Numbered from the stretch's first letter, positions 18,158 to 30,453 are shown. The stretch: 64,000 bases of DNA from Sporolactobacillus sp. THM7-4 (GCF_004153165.1 NZ_SEMD01000001.1:186001-250000), one strand, 5' to 3'. Program-made: numbers and translations. Notes: a model not told the origin generated them from the sequence alone.

Positions 18158-18907
18158 TTAGGAAGCAGACCAATCCAAGCTTTCAAGGAACGCATAGATA
18201 TCCTGGTTTAATTGCTCTTTTTCTGCTCCTAACGTGATTACGTGTGTTGACTTTTCATACCACTTTAAATGCTTTATTTTTGATTGTATTTCATTGTATA
18301 TAAAATTGGCACTTTCCGCATCGATCATTTCGTCCAACCGGGCCTGGACAATAAAAGCCGGTACAGTAATCCGGTGGATATTTTGTCTGACCTCAGATAG
18401 CGTTTCGCGGAGAGAGTCAAGAATGCCTGGAATTTTCCTTTCGAAGTCAAGCATTTCAGCTTCTATTTCACTGTTCCTTTTTTCCTGAAAAATTTTATAT
18501 TTTTTTGCGTATCTGAGGACCCCTGCACGAATCTTTTCCTGGTTCGTTGAATGAACCGGCGCGCACATTGGAACAATACCCTTCACTGGGAAAGTGTATC
18601 CACATTTAAGGGAAAATACCCCGCCGATTGAAAGACCGCTTACGGCAATCTCTCGAAAACCCGATTTATTCAAGTATTGCCATGCCTTACGGACATCCTC
18701 CCACCAGTCAGAAGGCAATGTCTTCAGCAGTTCCTCCGGAGGGGCAGCGTGGCCCCGGTAATGTGGTGCATAACAAGTATACCCTCTCTTATTCAAATAC
18801 CGGCCCAGCTGGCGGACATCGGTTGAGTTTCCCGTAAATCCGTGCAGGAGCAGGACAGCACGCGGTCCGCCTTCAAAAAAGAAAGGTTTTGGCGGTCTGA
18901 CCTTCAT
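18158..18907 (-). CDS. est: Carboxylesterase (Est/YvaK)
   Basis: A 249-residue alpha/beta hydrolase. It has LLHGFTGN (oxyanion), the nucleophile elbow GLSIGG near residue 95, the acid in QARLDEMID near 193 and the histidine in STHVITLG near 223. The family comprises monoacylglycerol lipase-like carboxylesterases acting on short-chain esters. Position between secG and rnr is the conserved B. subtilis order, although here a methyltransferase on the other strand separates it from secG. Confidence 0.93.
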   Translation of the reverse strand: MKVRPPKPFFFEGGPRAVLLLHGFTGNSTDVRQLGRYLNKRGYTCYAPHYRGHAAPPEELLKTLPSDWWEDVRKAWQYLNKSGFREIAVSGLSIGGVFSLKCGYTFPVKGIVPMCAPVHSTNQEKIRAGVLRYAKKYKIFQEKRNSEIEAEMLDFERKIPGILDSLRETLSEVRQNIHRITVPAFIVQARLDEMIDAESANFIYNEIQSKIKHLKWYEKSTHVITLGAEKEQLNQDIYAFLESLDWSAS

Positions 18908-19111
18908 TTTCCCTCATCCCTTTCATCCATGCCTGTCCAATCTGTCTGCTTTAAAAAAATTCCATCTTCTGGTTACTTTATTATACGCCTTATCGTTGAT
19001 CAGGTCTAAAATCAATGGCGCGGATGCATTTTTTGACTGTTTTTTAGTACATAAACGACCGGATGCGCTAAAATAAAGTGTAACTTCCATCAGATTAAAG
19101 GAATGAGAACT

Positions 19112-19828
19112 TTGAACCGAATCGAATCGATCAGACAGCAGGAAAAAGCGTACCACGATGCTTTCTACGGGAAGCATCAATTATTTGAAGCAGATACCTG
19201 GCTGGAGAAGCCTGCACAGACCGTGATGGACTGTCTGGCACTTCTTGGAACAAAAAAACCGCTTGATGTACTCGACCTTGGCTCCGGGATCGGCCGGAAC
19301 AGCATCCCCATCGCCCGATCCATCAGTAAGCAGGGCGGTCGTGTCGTTTGTGTCGATCTGCTTGAATCGGCGATCAGCCGTTTAACAGAATACGGCCGGG
19401 TCTACGGGGTACAAAACATTCTGGAAATTGTAAAAAGCGATATTGGAAAATACCGTATCCCGCCCAGGCGTTTTGATCTCATCCTCGCCGTCTCCAGCCT
19501 GGAACATATTGCAACGGAAAACGATTTTGACCGCACAATCATGCAGATGGTTCGCGGAACCCGCTCCGGAGGAATCAATGCCCTGATTGTCAATACGTCC
19601 ATTCAGGAACTGGATCAAGCTTCAGGCCTGACCCGTGACCCGATGGTGGAACTTAATTTCTCATCTGCCCGCTTGATTGAAAAACTGAACGGATTTTACG
19701 CTGGCTGGAAAATACTGAATCTCTCGTCTAAGCGTCTTTCTTTTCCAATCGACAGAAACGGCAGGAACGTTAATTTCCAAACCGAAGCCCTGACCTATGC
19801 CGTTCAGAAAAAAGGCTCAGGAGATTAA
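19112..19828 (+). CDS. SAM-dependent class I methyltransferase
   Basis: A methyltransferase of about 238 residues with motif I LDVLDLGSGIGRNSIPIAR, acidic residue VVCVDL ending the second strand, and LILAVSSLEHI as motif IV. Substrate unknown; the TehB/UbiE-like group is broad. The ATG at 19103 sits only one base after AAAGGA, so the TTG at 19112 (9-nt spacing) is the likelier start. It lies on the plus strand inside the otherwise minus-strand secG-est-rnr block, which suggests a later insertion. Confidence 0.82.
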   Translation: MNRIESIRQQEKAYHDAFYGKHQLFEADTWLEKPAQTVMDCLALLGTKKPLDVLDLGSGIGRNSIPIARSISKQGGRVVCVDLLESAISRLTEYGRVYGVQNILEIVKSDIGKYRIPPRRFDLILAVSSLEHIATENDFDRTIMQMVRGTRSGGINALIVNTSIQELDQASGLTRDPMVELNFSSARLIEKLNGFYAGWKILNLSSKRLSFPIDRNGRNVNFQTEALTYAVQKKGSGD

Positions 19829-19943
19829 TGGCTCGGCCGAAAAGAGGCAGGTGCGGCCTGTTGATACAGCTTTTCTCGCTAAAATCCACTGAAGAAAACA
19901 GCACGGTAAAAGTTGTAAAAAATACAAGCGTGTCCGAGCTAAA

Positions 19944-19985
19944 TAAAAAACCGGAATGGTAATCGTCTCTGATTATCCTTTCCGG
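19944..19985 (-). terminator. Terminator of secG
   Basis: Inverted repeat CCGGAAAGGATAATC/GATTACCATTCCGG (minus strand, with a bulge) followed by TTTTTTATTT, directly after secG. It may also serve the convergent methyltransferase. Confidence 0.8.
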
Positions 19986-20002
19986 CTCTCATGGAGTCCT
20001 AT

Positions 20003-20233
20003 TCAAAAATAATAGCCGAGTAAAAAGGCGCAGACAAAGAACAGTATGGCAAAGAAGACAGTCAGCCGGCTGAGTCCGACCTCAATCCCCCGCGATTTCT
20101 GCTTACTAAAGAGCTGTTCCGCTCCACCGGTAATCGCTTCGGATAAACCATCCCCCCGGCTTCTCTGCATGAGAATCAGGATGACCATGATCAATGCTGA
20201 AACGAGCAGTAAGGTCAACAATAGTGTATGCAT
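20003..20233 (-). CDS. secG: Protein-export channel subunit SecG
   Basis: A 76-residue membrane protein with two transmembrane helices (about residues 3-21 and 55-75) and the conserved cytoplasmic loop QRSRGDGLSEAITGGAEQLF. It associates with SecYE to assist SecA-driven export. Length and loop match the family. It is preceded by the eno terminator. Confidence 0.95.
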   Translation of the reverse strand: MHTLLLTLLLVSALIMVILILMQRSRGDGLSEAITGGAEQLFSKQKSRGIEVGLSRLTVFFAILFFVCAFLLGYYF

Positions 20234-20332
20234 TCATAACGCTCCCATCTTCAGACAACGTGCAAAAAATCCATTACTTCAAATGTAACACATGGGTTCC
20301 ATGACCGCAACCAATACTCCGGTTATCGGTGT

Positions 20333-20390
20333 AAAAAAAGTGCCTTCCGCTCTGAATAAACGAGTGAAAGGCACTTTTTTCAGGATGTTT
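20333..20390 (-). terminator. Terminator of the glycolytic operon (after eno)
   Basis: AAAAAAGTGCCTT...AAGGCACTTTTTTT on the minus strand with an extended imperfect inner stem, 18 nt after the eno stop. Confidence 0.88.
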
Positions 20391-20407
20391 CCCTGTAGCT
20401 GAACGGC

Positions 20408-21811
<1,404 letters not shown>

Positions 21812-21894
21812 TCAGTCGTATGTATTCCATGCAAAAGAGTTTTTCCTTACCGTATTTACCATATGCAGCTGAACGTTACAGTACCCGAGAGAGC

Positions 21895-23915
<2,021 letters not shown>

Positions 23916-24012
23916 GTCAAAACCCTCTTTCCACTTTTCATTCATAAAACAGCGGAAACAAAAACTGTTTCCGCTATTCAGGTTCTATTCATAAACACAT
24001 CTCAGCTCAAGC

Positions 24013-25020
24013 TTATTTTGCAAGTTTTGCAAAGTATTCAAGCGTTCTGACAAGCTGAGAAGTGTAAGACATTTCATTGTCGTACCAGGCAACCGTCTCA
24101 ACGAGTTGTTTGCCATCGACTTCGATGATCTTTGTCTGAGTTGCATCAAACAGAGAGCCGTAAGTCATGCCGATAACGTCAGAGGATACAATCGGATCTT
24201 CGTTGTAGCCGAATGATTCGTTGGCAGCGGCTTTCATCGCTTCGTTAACTTCTTCAACCGTAACATTCTTCTTAAGCGTTGTGTAAAGCAGAGTCGTAGA
24301 TCCTGATTTGACCGGAACACGTTGTGCAGAACCGTCAAGTTTGCCCTTTAATTCCGGAATTACAAGTGCGATCGCTTTAGCAGCACCAGTTGAAGCAGGA
24401 GTGATATTTTCAGCGGCAGCACGGGCACGACGCAAGTCGCCTTTTCTGTGTGGACCGTCCAAAGTCATCTGGTCGCCAGTGTATGCGTGAACGGTTGTCA
24501 TCAGACCTTTTTCGATACCGAATTTATCATTCAGAACTTTAGCCATAGGAGCCAAAGAGTTTGTTGTACAGGAAGCACCGGAAATTACCGTTTCACTGCC
24601 ATCCAGTGTATCGTGGTTCGTATTGAATACGATCGTCTTCATATCGCCTTTTGCAGGAGCGGAGATAACGACTTTCTTAGCGCCGCCTTTAAGGTGAGCT
24701 TCTGCTTTGTCCTTAGAAGTAAAGAAGCCTGTGCATTCGAGCACGATATCAACACCAAGGTCACCCCATGGTAGTTGCGAAGGATCAGGATTAGCAAGAA
24801 CCTGAACTTTTTTGCCGTTGACAACGAAATAGCCATCTTCAACTTTAACTTCGCCATTGAAACGGCCCTGAGTCGTATCATATTTCAGCAGGTTTGCAAG
24901 CATGCCTGCATCTGTCAGGTCGTTGATCGCAACAACTTCCAATTCCGGTACATCCTGAATTCTTCTGAAAGCCAGACGACCGATACGTCCGAAACCGTTA
25001 ATACCAACTTTAACTGTCAT
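24013..25020 (-). CDS. gapA: Glyceraldehyde-3-phosphate dehydrogenase (glycolytic)
   Basis: A 335-residue NAD-dependent dehydrogenase with the Rossmann start [17 protein letters not shown], the catalytic cysteine in [13 protein letters not shown] and the partner histidine in HAYTGDQ. Its position directly after cggR identifies it as the glycolytic paralogue (gapA) rather than gapB. Transcription should be repressed by CggR and relieved by fructose-1,6-bisphosphate. Confidence 0.98.
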   Translation of the reverse strand: MTVKVGINGFGRIGRLAFRRIQDVPELEVVAINDLTDAGMLANLLKYDTTQGRFNGEVKVEDGYFVVNGKKVQVLANPDPSQLPWGDLGVDIVLECTGFFTSKDKAEAHLKGGAKKVVISAPAKGDMKTIVFNTNHDTLDGSETVISGASCTTNSLAPMAKVLNDKFGIEKGLMTTVHAYTGDQMTLDGPHRKGDLRRARAAAENITPASTGAAKAIALVIPELKGKLDGSAQRVPVKSGSTTLLYTTLKKNVTVEEVNEAMKAAANESFGYNEDPIVSSDVIGMTYGSLFDATQTKIIEVDGKQLVETVAWYDNEMSYTSQLVRTLEYFAKLAK

Positions 25021-25042
25021 TAAAAATGACCTCCCAAATGGT

Positions 25043-26068
25043 TTAGAATTTTTTTAAAATCTCTTGCGCGGCGCCTTCATCCGTAATCAATACAGAATCC
25101 GGTCCCTTTTTGAAGTAAGCCTTAATTGCCTTAGCCTTAGACTTACCCCCGGCCACGGCAATCACCGACCGTGCACCAAAAAGATCCTCCCATTGTAAAC
25201 CAATTGTCTGGACCTTATGGATCACCCGGCCCGTTTGATCAAAGAAATAGCCAAAAGCCTCGGCCACAGCATGTTCCGAATCGACCTGTTTCAGAAACAC
25301 TTCACTGGAATGGCGCCGTATGGCCATCGTTTTTGCATCGCCGATCCCGTGAACGATGATCGTCGCGGAACGGACAAGCTGCAAAACTCTCCGAATGCTG
25401 GGCTCTTCAATCAAGCTGTGATAGGACTCGTCACTTAATTGATCGGGAACATGGAGCAGATGATAACGTCCCTCGGCCCTTTCGGCCATTTTGGCACAGA
25501 TCGTGTTTGCCTGATTTTCGACCTTCTCGCCAAGTCCGCCTCTTGCCGAAACAAACACCAAATCTTCAGGTGCCTTCTTCAGCGGGTGCATCATTTCCGC
25601 AACTGCGGCGAGCGTTGAGCCCCCGGTAACGGCAATGATGTTTTTCGCACCAAGGCAGCGCTCGATTTCCCTGACGCAGGCCAGCCCCAGTTCATTCTTA
25701 ACCAGTGCGTACTGATCACTGTCGCCGGACACAATAACTGCTTTGGAGACGCCCAACACGTCTTCCAACTGTTTCTCCATGTTCTTCAACCCTGAGATGT
25801 TCTTCATCATATTTCCCAAAGCTTTAACAATAGCCTCTCCATCATTCGTCAAATACATGCCGCTTGATGCCATATGGATAAGACCCTGCTGGCTGAGAAA
25901 TGTAACTTCTCCCCGGAGTACGCGTTCCGTCATCCCTAAATGTGAGGAAAGGCTGCGTCTTCCGATTGGCTGAAGAAAATGCAAAGATTGAAGAATACGG
26001 TAGCGGGTGGACATGATGTCTAAGACATCAGGGATAAGCTTTTTTTGTAGATCAAGCAAGTGTTCCAC
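25043..26068 (-). CDS. cggR: Central glycolytic genes regulator
   Basis: A 341-residue SorC/DeoR-type repressor. The N-terminal winged helix-turn-helix ([33 protein letters not shown], in parts) is followed by a sugar-isomerase-like effector domain with [16 protein letters not shown] and ISARGGLGE-type phosphate loops that bind fructose-1,6-bisphosphate. It heads the glycolytic operon, 22 nt before gapA, and has its own operator upstream. Confidence 0.97.
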   Translation of the reverse strand: MEHLLDLQKKLIPDVLDIMSTRYRILQSLHFLQPIGRRSLSSHLGMTERVLRGEVTFLSQQGLIHMASSGMYLTNDGEAIVKALGNMMKNISGLKNMEKQLEDVLGVSKAVIVSGDSDQYALVKNELGLACVREIERCLGAKNIIAVTGGSTLAAVAEMMHPLKKAPEDLVFVSARGGLGEKVENQANTICAKMAERAEGRYHLLHVPDQLSDESYHSLIEEPSIRRVLQLVRSATIIVHGIGDAKTMAIRRHSSEVFLKQVDSEHAVAEAFGYFFDQTGRVIHKVQTIGLQWEDLFGARSVIAVAGGKSKAKAIKAYFKKGPDSVLITDEGAAQEILKKF

Positions 26069-26096
26069 AGCGTCCCCCTCAATCGATCATTGGGCG

Positions 26097-26132
26097 GTCT
26101 TGAAATGTCCCGCTTAGTCATTTTATGTCCCA
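26097..26132 (-). promoter_or_regulatory. CggR operator
   Basis: On the minus strand: GGGAC, 6 nt, TGAC, 4 nt, CGGGAC, 6 nt, AGAC. This reproduces the known B. subtilis operator layout CGGGAC-N6-TGTC-N4-CGGGAC-N6-TGTC with exact spacing. It lies just downstream of the promoter, so the repressor would block elongation. Confidence 0.88.
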
Positions 26133-26146
26133 TCTGCTCCACGTTC

Positions 26147-26175
26147 ATAATAACAACTTTTTAAAGTGTTTACAA
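26147..26175 (-). promoter_or_regulatory. Sigma-A promoter of the cggR-gapA operon
   Basis: TTGTAA, 17-nt spacer, TATTAT on the minus strand, immediately upstream of the CggR operator. Confidence 0.8.
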
Positions 26176-26536
26176 GCAAAAACCCGACAAATATATGAGT
26201 GATCTTTTCATTGACGCAAAGCTGTCACAACTTCATTAAAACGCTGATTCGATGCGAATTTACGGGCTTCAGCTATCTGTCAATTCCGAAAAGAATCACT
26301 TTTTCTCCTGTGTACCACCGGGTTTTGGAAGAATGAAGTGACAACCTTTCATCCACGCTTGAGTATTCCCCTGATTCAACACATTAAAACCAAAAATCAC
26401 TTAAAAAGGGGCCTTTTTCCGGACACTCTTCGTCCCGATAAGACTGAGAAGCTGCCTTAATCTCATCCCATTCAAATGACTCTGTCAGGATCCGATCTGC
26501 CTCTTAAATTTCCTGAATATTCCTTTTATGTATTGC
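26176..26536. other. Intergenic stretch with a coding-like fragment (26384-26503, minus)
   Basis: No complete gene is seen. On the minus strand a 39-codon frame at 26384-26503 (includes RILTESFEWDEIKAA and SYRDEECPEKGPFL) has protein-like composition but is preceded directly by TAA and has no start codon, so it looks like a gene remnant. The remainder shows nothing recognisable. Confidence 0.3.
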
Positions 26537-26570
26537 AAAAAAAGAGGGCCAATCGATCCCTCTTAAAAAA
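26537..26570 (-). terminator. Terminator of rpoN
   Basis: AAGAGGG/CCCTCTT stem with a 9-nt loop followed by seven T residues on the minus strand, 20 nt after the rpoN stop. Confidence 0.85.
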
Positions 26571-26589
26571 GTCTCACAGACATCGCGCG

Positions 26590-27906
26590 TCACGGCTTTG
26601 CCAGCCTGCGCTGCACGGTAGAGCCGATTCCGCAGGCACTTCGATACTTGGCTACCGCACGTCTGGAACAATGAAGTCCTTTTTTCCTCAGCAATTCCGA
26701 CAGTTTCTGATCGGAAAGCGGATTTTCCCTGTCTTCCCTGCTGATCAATTCCCTGAGCAGCTGGCTGATCCGGTAAACAGAGGTTTCGCCGCGATCTGAT
26801 TTCACACCTCGGATAAAAAACTTCTTCAGCGGGAAAAGGCCGTAAGACGTCTGGATATATTTATTTGCCGCAGCACGACTGATCGTCGATTCGTGTACAG
26901 ACAGTGCCCTCGCCGCATCTTTCATCGCAAACGGCTGAAGTGTCTCTTCCTTTCCAGTCATAAAGTACTTACGCTGGCGCTCCATCAGCATCTCAGCAAG
27001 CGCCAGAAGCGTCTGTTTGCGTTTAGAGACACTCATCAGGAGCCAGTTTGCTTCGCTCAACTTCTCATGAAGATATTTTTTCGTATCCGTATCGGCAAAT
27101 TGAAGATATTTCTCGTAATCCTTAATGTTGACAGTGACTTTCGGAAGGTACCGATCCTCAAGTTCAATGATGAGACCCTGATCTTTTTTTATAATGGACA
27201 CATCAGGGACGACATAATGGGCGGTTTCTTCACTGGCGGCAAAAACAGGCGTCGGACTGAGCGTGCGGATCACCCGGACGGCCTCTTCAACTGCCTGTTC
27301 CGCCGTGCCAAGCATGAGTGAAAGGTGCTCCCAGTCCTGCGTCAGAAAACAGTCGCTGTATTCAGCAATAATTGTTTCCGCAAGTGGAAGGCGGGGTTTT
27401 CTTCTTTTGAGCTGCAGAAGCAGGCATTCGGAAAGCGACCGGGCGCCGACTCCCGGGGGATCAAGCGACTGAACCGCCGCGAGCGCTTTCTCCCTGCCGG
27501 CGCGGTCAAGTGGAAATCCTTTTAGCAGATCCTCGAGTTCCTCATCAAGATAACCATTGTCATTCAGACTGTCAATCAGCCAGTCGGCAGCCCGAAGGCA
27601 ATCCTCTTCCAGCTGAAGATGGTGGAGATCCCGGTGCAGGTGTTCGCGAAAGTCGTCACGCTGTGCAAGCGTTTCTTCAATCACGTCGGTACTGCTCTTC
27701 GACGCGTCTCCCCCAATGGATGGATAGTCCTTTGCAAAATCTGTATAACCTGGATCTTCAACCTGGATCAGCGGGTTCTCAAGTGCCTTCTTTTCCATAA
27801 AATCAGCCAGCTCCTGATTATTATATTGGAGCAGTTTAACCGACTGATACATTGCCGGTGCCATTTTAAGGGTCAATGACTGTTTCTGAACCAATGCCGG
27901 GCCCAT
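26590..27906 (-). CDS. sigL: RNA polymerase sigma-54 factor
   Basis: A 438-residue sigma-54. Region I is the short glutamine/leucine-rich start (LVQKQSLTLKMAPAMYQSVKLLQ), followed by the acidic region II, the core-binding region, the helix-turn-helix (ALSVHESTISRAAANKYIQT) and the RpoN box SRRAVAKYRSACGI near the end. It needs an enhancer-binding ATPase; none is in the window. Its place near the cggR operon is as in B. subtilis. An AGAAGGTG site precedes the ATG. Confidence 0.96.
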   Translation of the reverse strand: MGPALVQKQSLTLKMAPAMYQSVKLLQYNNQELADFMEKKALENPLIQVEDPGYTDFAKDYPSIGGDASKSSTDVIEETLAQRDDFREHLHRDLHHLQLEEDCLRAADWLIDSLNDNGYLDEELEDLLKGFPLDRAGREKALAAVQSLDPPGVGARSLSECLLLQLKRRKPRLPLAETIIAEYSDCFLTQDWEHLSLMLGTAEQAVEEAVRVIRTLSPTPVFAASEETAHYVVPDVSIIKKDQGLIIELEDRYLPKVTVNIKDYEKYLQFADTDTKKYLHEKLSEANWLLMSVSKRKQTLLALAEMLMERQRKYFMTGKEETLQPFAMKDAARALSVHESTISRAAANKYIQTSYGLFPLKKFFIRGVKSDRGETSVYRISQLLRELISREDRENPLSDQKLSELLRKKGLHCSRRAVAKYRSACGIGSTVQRRLAKP

Positions 27907-28040
27907 GCCGCATCACCTTCTTTATCCTTTATTATATCAGCGGCAGCTCACCCTGACTACGCCTTTATGGTCTCTTCTGCAAGAACATGTATCATGTGAA
28001 TCCTTTTGCGCGCATGCATGGGACATCCGGATTCAACCAG

Positions 28041-28086
28041 AAAATAAACCAGGGGCATCCTCATCACTGAGGACACCCCCGGTTTT
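28041..28086 (-). terminator. Terminator of corA
   Basis: Stem ACCGGGGGTGTCCTCA/TGAGGATGCCCCTGGT (minus strand, one bulge) followed by TTATTTT, 23 nt after the corA stop. Confidence 0.8.
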
Positions 28087-28108
28087 ATACACACAAGGCT
28101 GGTTTTTT

Positions 28109-29050
28109 TCAAAAATACTTTTTTTTCCAGAAGAACAGTGCTGTCACTCCGGAAAGAAGGATTGCGATGGAGATCGGAATCCAGAACGCGTGCGGCTCAT
28201 GCTGCCATGGTATCGCATCGACATTCATCCCATAGAAACTCGCCACCATGGTGGGCACGGAAAGAACGATCGTTACGATCGTCAGAAATTTCATGACAAC
28301 ATTGACATTGTTTGAAATTACGGAAGCATAAGCATCCATCATGCCGCTCAGTATGTTGCTGTGGACTTCCGACATTTCAATTGCCTGTTTGATTTCAATA
28401 ATCACGTCTTCAAGTAGATCCTGATCGTCCTCATACATGCGAAGAAAGCCCTGCTTCGTCATTTTTTCCATAACGATATTGTTTGACTTCAGCGACGTCG
28501 TGAAATAAACCAGTGTCTTCTCCAAAGCTAATAAATTAAATAATTCCTTATTTCGCATCGATTCACGCAGTTCCCGTTCAATAATTATGGTGCGGTGATC
28601 GATCGTTTTCAAATATTTTAAGTAGTACCGTGCAATCGCATAAAGAATCTGCAGCGTAAACCGTGTTTTTTTATAAGTAAAAAAGTTTTTCACGCGATTA
28701 TTAATAAAATCGTCCACGATCGGATTGCTTTGCAGACAAACAGTCACAAAATAATAAGGTGTGACAATAATCCCAAGCGGTATGGTATCATATGGAGCTG
28801 AATCCGATTCGTCCTGAACCAGGACCGGGAAATCGACAATGATTAGCACCGAACCGTCTTCTTTTTCAATACGGGAACGTTCGTCGTCGTCCAGAGAGTC
28901 CCGGATAAAGTCAGACGGAATCCCGGTCCCGTCGACAATCTTTTGAATTTCAAACTCGGAGGGGCGAGTCAGATTAATCCAGCACCCCTTCGACAGCTCA
29001 GTCTGTTTGACCAAATGTTCATGTTCATCTGTTAAATAAATATCGATCAT
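28109..29050 (-). CDS. corA: CorA-family magnesium/divalent cation transporter
   Basis: A 313-residue CorA-type channel. The long cytoplasmic N-terminal domain is followed by two C-terminal membrane helices, with the signature YGMN ending the first helix (VASFYGMNVDAIPWQ), which forms the selectivity filter of the pentamer. It imports Mg2+ or exchanges other divalents. The start ATG is preceded by AGAGGAGGT, but that site lies inside a 9-bp hairpin (29057-29080), so translation is probably controlled. Confidence 0.93.
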   Translation of the reverse strand: MIDIYLTDEHEHLVKQTELSKGCWINLTRPSEFEIQKIVDGTGIPSDFIRDSLDDDERSRIEKEDGSVLIIVDFPVLVQDESDSAPYDTIPLGIIVTPYYFVTVCLQSNPIVDDFINNRVKNFFTYKKTRFTLQILYAIARYYLKYLKTIDHRTIIIERELRESMRNKELFNLLALEKTLVYFTTSLKSNNIVMEKMTKQGFLRMYEDDQDLLEDVIIEIKQAIEMSEVHSNILSGMMDAYASVISNNVNVVMKFLTIVTIVLSVPTMVASFYGMNVDAIPWQHEPHAFWIPISIAILLSGVTALFFWKKKYF

Positions 29051-29056
29051 GTTCCC

Positions 29057-29080
29057 ACCTCCTCTTGATTGAGAGGAAGT
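29057..29080 (-). promoter_or_regulatory. Hairpin occluding the corA ribosome-binding site
   Basis: On the minus strand ACTTCCTCT pairs with AGAGGAGGT over 9 bp (one G-U pair) with a 6-nt loop. The 3' arm is the entire Shine-Dalgarno of corA. A short ORF (29087-29206) ends 6 nt before the 5' arm, so a terminating ribosome would melt the hairpin. Confidence 0.6.
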
Positions 29081-29086
29081 TTAAGC

Positions 29087-29206
29087 TTACCTGTCCCGCA
29101 GAAGCAGCTGATAGCTTAACAAGCTTCCCAATTCAGGCAACAAGAAAACTTCCCCCTGACACTGACCGGGACCCGGACTATGACTGGGCGAACTATCCGA
29201 ACTCAT
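29087..29206 (-). CDS. Possible 39-residue leader peptide upstream of corA
   Basis: ATG with an AAGGAG site 11 nt upstream and 39 codons beginning MSSDSSPSHSPGPGQCQGEV and ending QLLLRDR before TAA. The first half is rich in Ser, Pro and Gly. I recognise no family. Its stop sits next to the hairpin that hides the corA ribosome site, so translational coupling is a plausible role. It could also be chance; there is no independent support. Confidence 0.35.
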   Translation of the reverse strand: MSSDSSPSHSPGPGQCQGEVFLLPELGSLLSYQLLLRDR

Positions 29207-29550
29207 TGAACTATCATCTCCTTCCGGCAGAAAAAGTATAGCTGACCATCGGTTTGCGAAAAAACTGCATCGCTATAGGCTCCTCTAAACGCGGATGCCG
29301 TTTATATACGACCAGGAAATTTTTCTTTTTCAGATCATCCCCGGCCGGCCGGTCAACAAGTTCTATAATACATTGCTTTACCTGATAAAACAAATACTAA
29401 ATAATGAAAACTTTTCCGGGTCAGGCCTTTCAATACCGGCAGCCTGAGTGGAACGTAGACTGTATCATTTTCGAACCCTTTCTTAGTTACCAGATCTCGT
29501 TACCGGCAATCCATAAATTCTATTTTTAATTTTTGCTTCCCATATAAAAA
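29207..29550. other. 5' part of the corA leader and upstream spacer
   Basis: Apart from the promoter at 29365-29393, the minus strand here carries an open frame of 59 codons without a convincing start (includes NFLVVYKRHPRLEEP). An in-frame ATG with GAGGAG 9 nt upstream would give an 18-residue peptide starting MQFFRKPMVSYTF. I could not find a magnesium (M-box) riboswitch pattern. Confidence 0.3.
29365..29393 (-). promoter_or_regulatory. Sigma-A promoter, probably of corA
   Basis: TTGTTT, 17-nt spacer, TATTAT on the minus strand. It implies a leader of about 310 nt before the corA start, long enough to contain the short ORF and the hairpin. Confidence 0.55.
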
Positions 29551-29583
29551 TCGGGTCTTCCGCCGATCATTACGGAAGACCCG
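29551..29583 (-). terminator. Terminator of the cotD-like gene
   Basis: Perfect 11-bp stem CGGGTCTTCCG/CGGAAGACCCG followed by ATTTTTATA on the minus strand, 9 nt after the stop codon. Confidence 0.85.
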
Positions 29584-29591
29584 GCATCTGT

Positions 29592-30011
29592 TTAACAATG
29601 TGGTTCAGGGAAACAAGGGTATCCGCACTGAACATCGAAGTGGCATTCATCACACGTCTCGGACACTTCATGCGGATAATAGTGCTGATGCTCATAAACA
29701 TAATGAGTCTTAATCACCGTACGCATCGGATGTATATGCTGCATGATGACCGGTTTATAAACATGCTCGACATTAATCAGCTCCGGGTCGTACATAGAGC
29801 CTGCATTCCTGGGCGGGCAGTGAAGCGCCTGATCCGGACACGGCTTTATTCCAGCCATCATCGGATTGCCGGGCATTCCTTTCTTACCTTTCTGCTTTTT
29901 CACCGGTGCCACAGGTGCTTGAACCGGCAGATTCGCCTTTGGCTGCATAACCGGATTTTGAGCATAGGGATTCACATTCACAGGTTTATTCGGATAATGG
30001 GCCATTTCCAT
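29592..30011 (-). CDS. cotD: Spore coat protein, CotD family
   Basis: A 139-residue protein with a Pro/Asn/Lys-rich N-terminal half and a His/Tyr/Cys-rich C-terminal half. The stretch HIHPMRTVIKTHYVYEHQHY followed by YPHEVSETCDECH matches the CotD inner coat family; six cysteines lie in or near the C-terminus. A strong AGGAGG precedes the ATG. A sigma-K-like -10 element lies upstream, as expected for a mother-cell gene. This is the best sporulation marker in the window. Confidence 0.85.
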   Translation of the reverse strand: MEMAHYPNKPVNVNPYAQNPVMQPKANLPVQAPVAPVKKQKGKKGMPGNPMMAGIKPCPDQALHCPPRNAGSMYDPELINVEHVYKPVIMQHIHPMRTVIKTHYVYEHQHYYPHEVSETCDECHFDVQCGYPCFPEPHC

Positions 30012-30045
30012 TCTTATTCCTCCTCGTCATAAGTAGAGTACACTA

Positions 30046-30054
30046 TAACCTATG
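30046..30054 (-). promoter_or_regulatory. Sigma-K-like -10 element upstream of cotD
   Basis: CATAGGTTA on the minus strand matches the sigma-K -10 consensus CATANNNTA exactly, 35 nt before the start codon. The -35 (AC) is not clear. Confidence 0.5.
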
Positions 30055-30239
30055 TTCCGGGGATTAGCCTTGCGCTAATGCGAATACCCATTTTTCGAAG
30101 CTTTCACAAATGGTGAAAATGCTGTGGACGATGTTCGGCAGCAGAAATGATCAAAGCCGATTAAAAAAATAGCTCTTTAAGTCTTGCAAAAATATCAATA
30201 ATCCATTAGAATAGATAGATGTCAGTGATTGTTATTTAT

Positions 30240-30313
30240 GCGCTCGTAGCTCAGGTGGATAGAGCAATGGTTTCCGGTACCATGTGTCGGGGGTTCGAAT
30301 CCTCTCGAGCGCA
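30240..30313 (+). tRNA. tRNA-Arg (anticodon CCG)
   Basis: A 74-nt tRNA with a 7-bp acceptor stem GCGCTCG/CGAGCGC. The anticodon stem-loop ATGGT-TTCCGGT-ACCAT places CCG at the anticodon, decoding CGG, and the T arm GGGGGTTCGAATCCTC is regular. CCA is not encoded (the next bases are TCA). B. subtilis also has a single tRNA-Arg next to clpP. Confidence 0.96.
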
Positions 30314-30330
30314 TCACGGAATAAACGGTA

Positions 30331-30368
30331 AAAAGGCAGCAGCCGTATATTGGTCAGCTGCCTTTTTT
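30331..30368 (+). terminator. Terminator of tRNA-Arg
   Basis: AAAGGCAGC/GCTGCCTTT stem followed by a TTTTTTG run on the plus strand. Confidence 0.85.
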
Positions 30369-30423
30369 GTACAGGCACATTGGAACCGGTTTTTTAAATG
30401 TTTGGGTCGTACGGTTTTTAAAA

Positions 30424-30440
30424 TTTGACCTATATTGACC
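30424..30440 (-). promoter_or_regulatory. CtsR operator of clpP
   Basis: The minus strand reads GGTCAATATAGGTCAAA, one mismatch from the CtsR heptad repeat (A/G)GTCAAA-NAN-(A/G)GTCAAA. It overlaps the clpP -35 and spacer, so CtsR would repress clpP until heat or protein stress. Confidence 0.85.
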
Positions 30441-30453
30441 TTTAAGGTATGAT
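30425..30453 (+). promoter_or_regulatory. Sigma-A promoter of clpP
   Basis: TTGACC, 17-nt spacer, TATGAT on the plus strand, overlapping the CtsR operator. Confidence 0.8.

Noticed and set aside
29051-29364. Magnesium riboswitch (M-box) upstream of corA
   Set aside because: The conserved M-box sequence blocks were not found; the leader instead has a short ORF and an SD-occluding hairpin.
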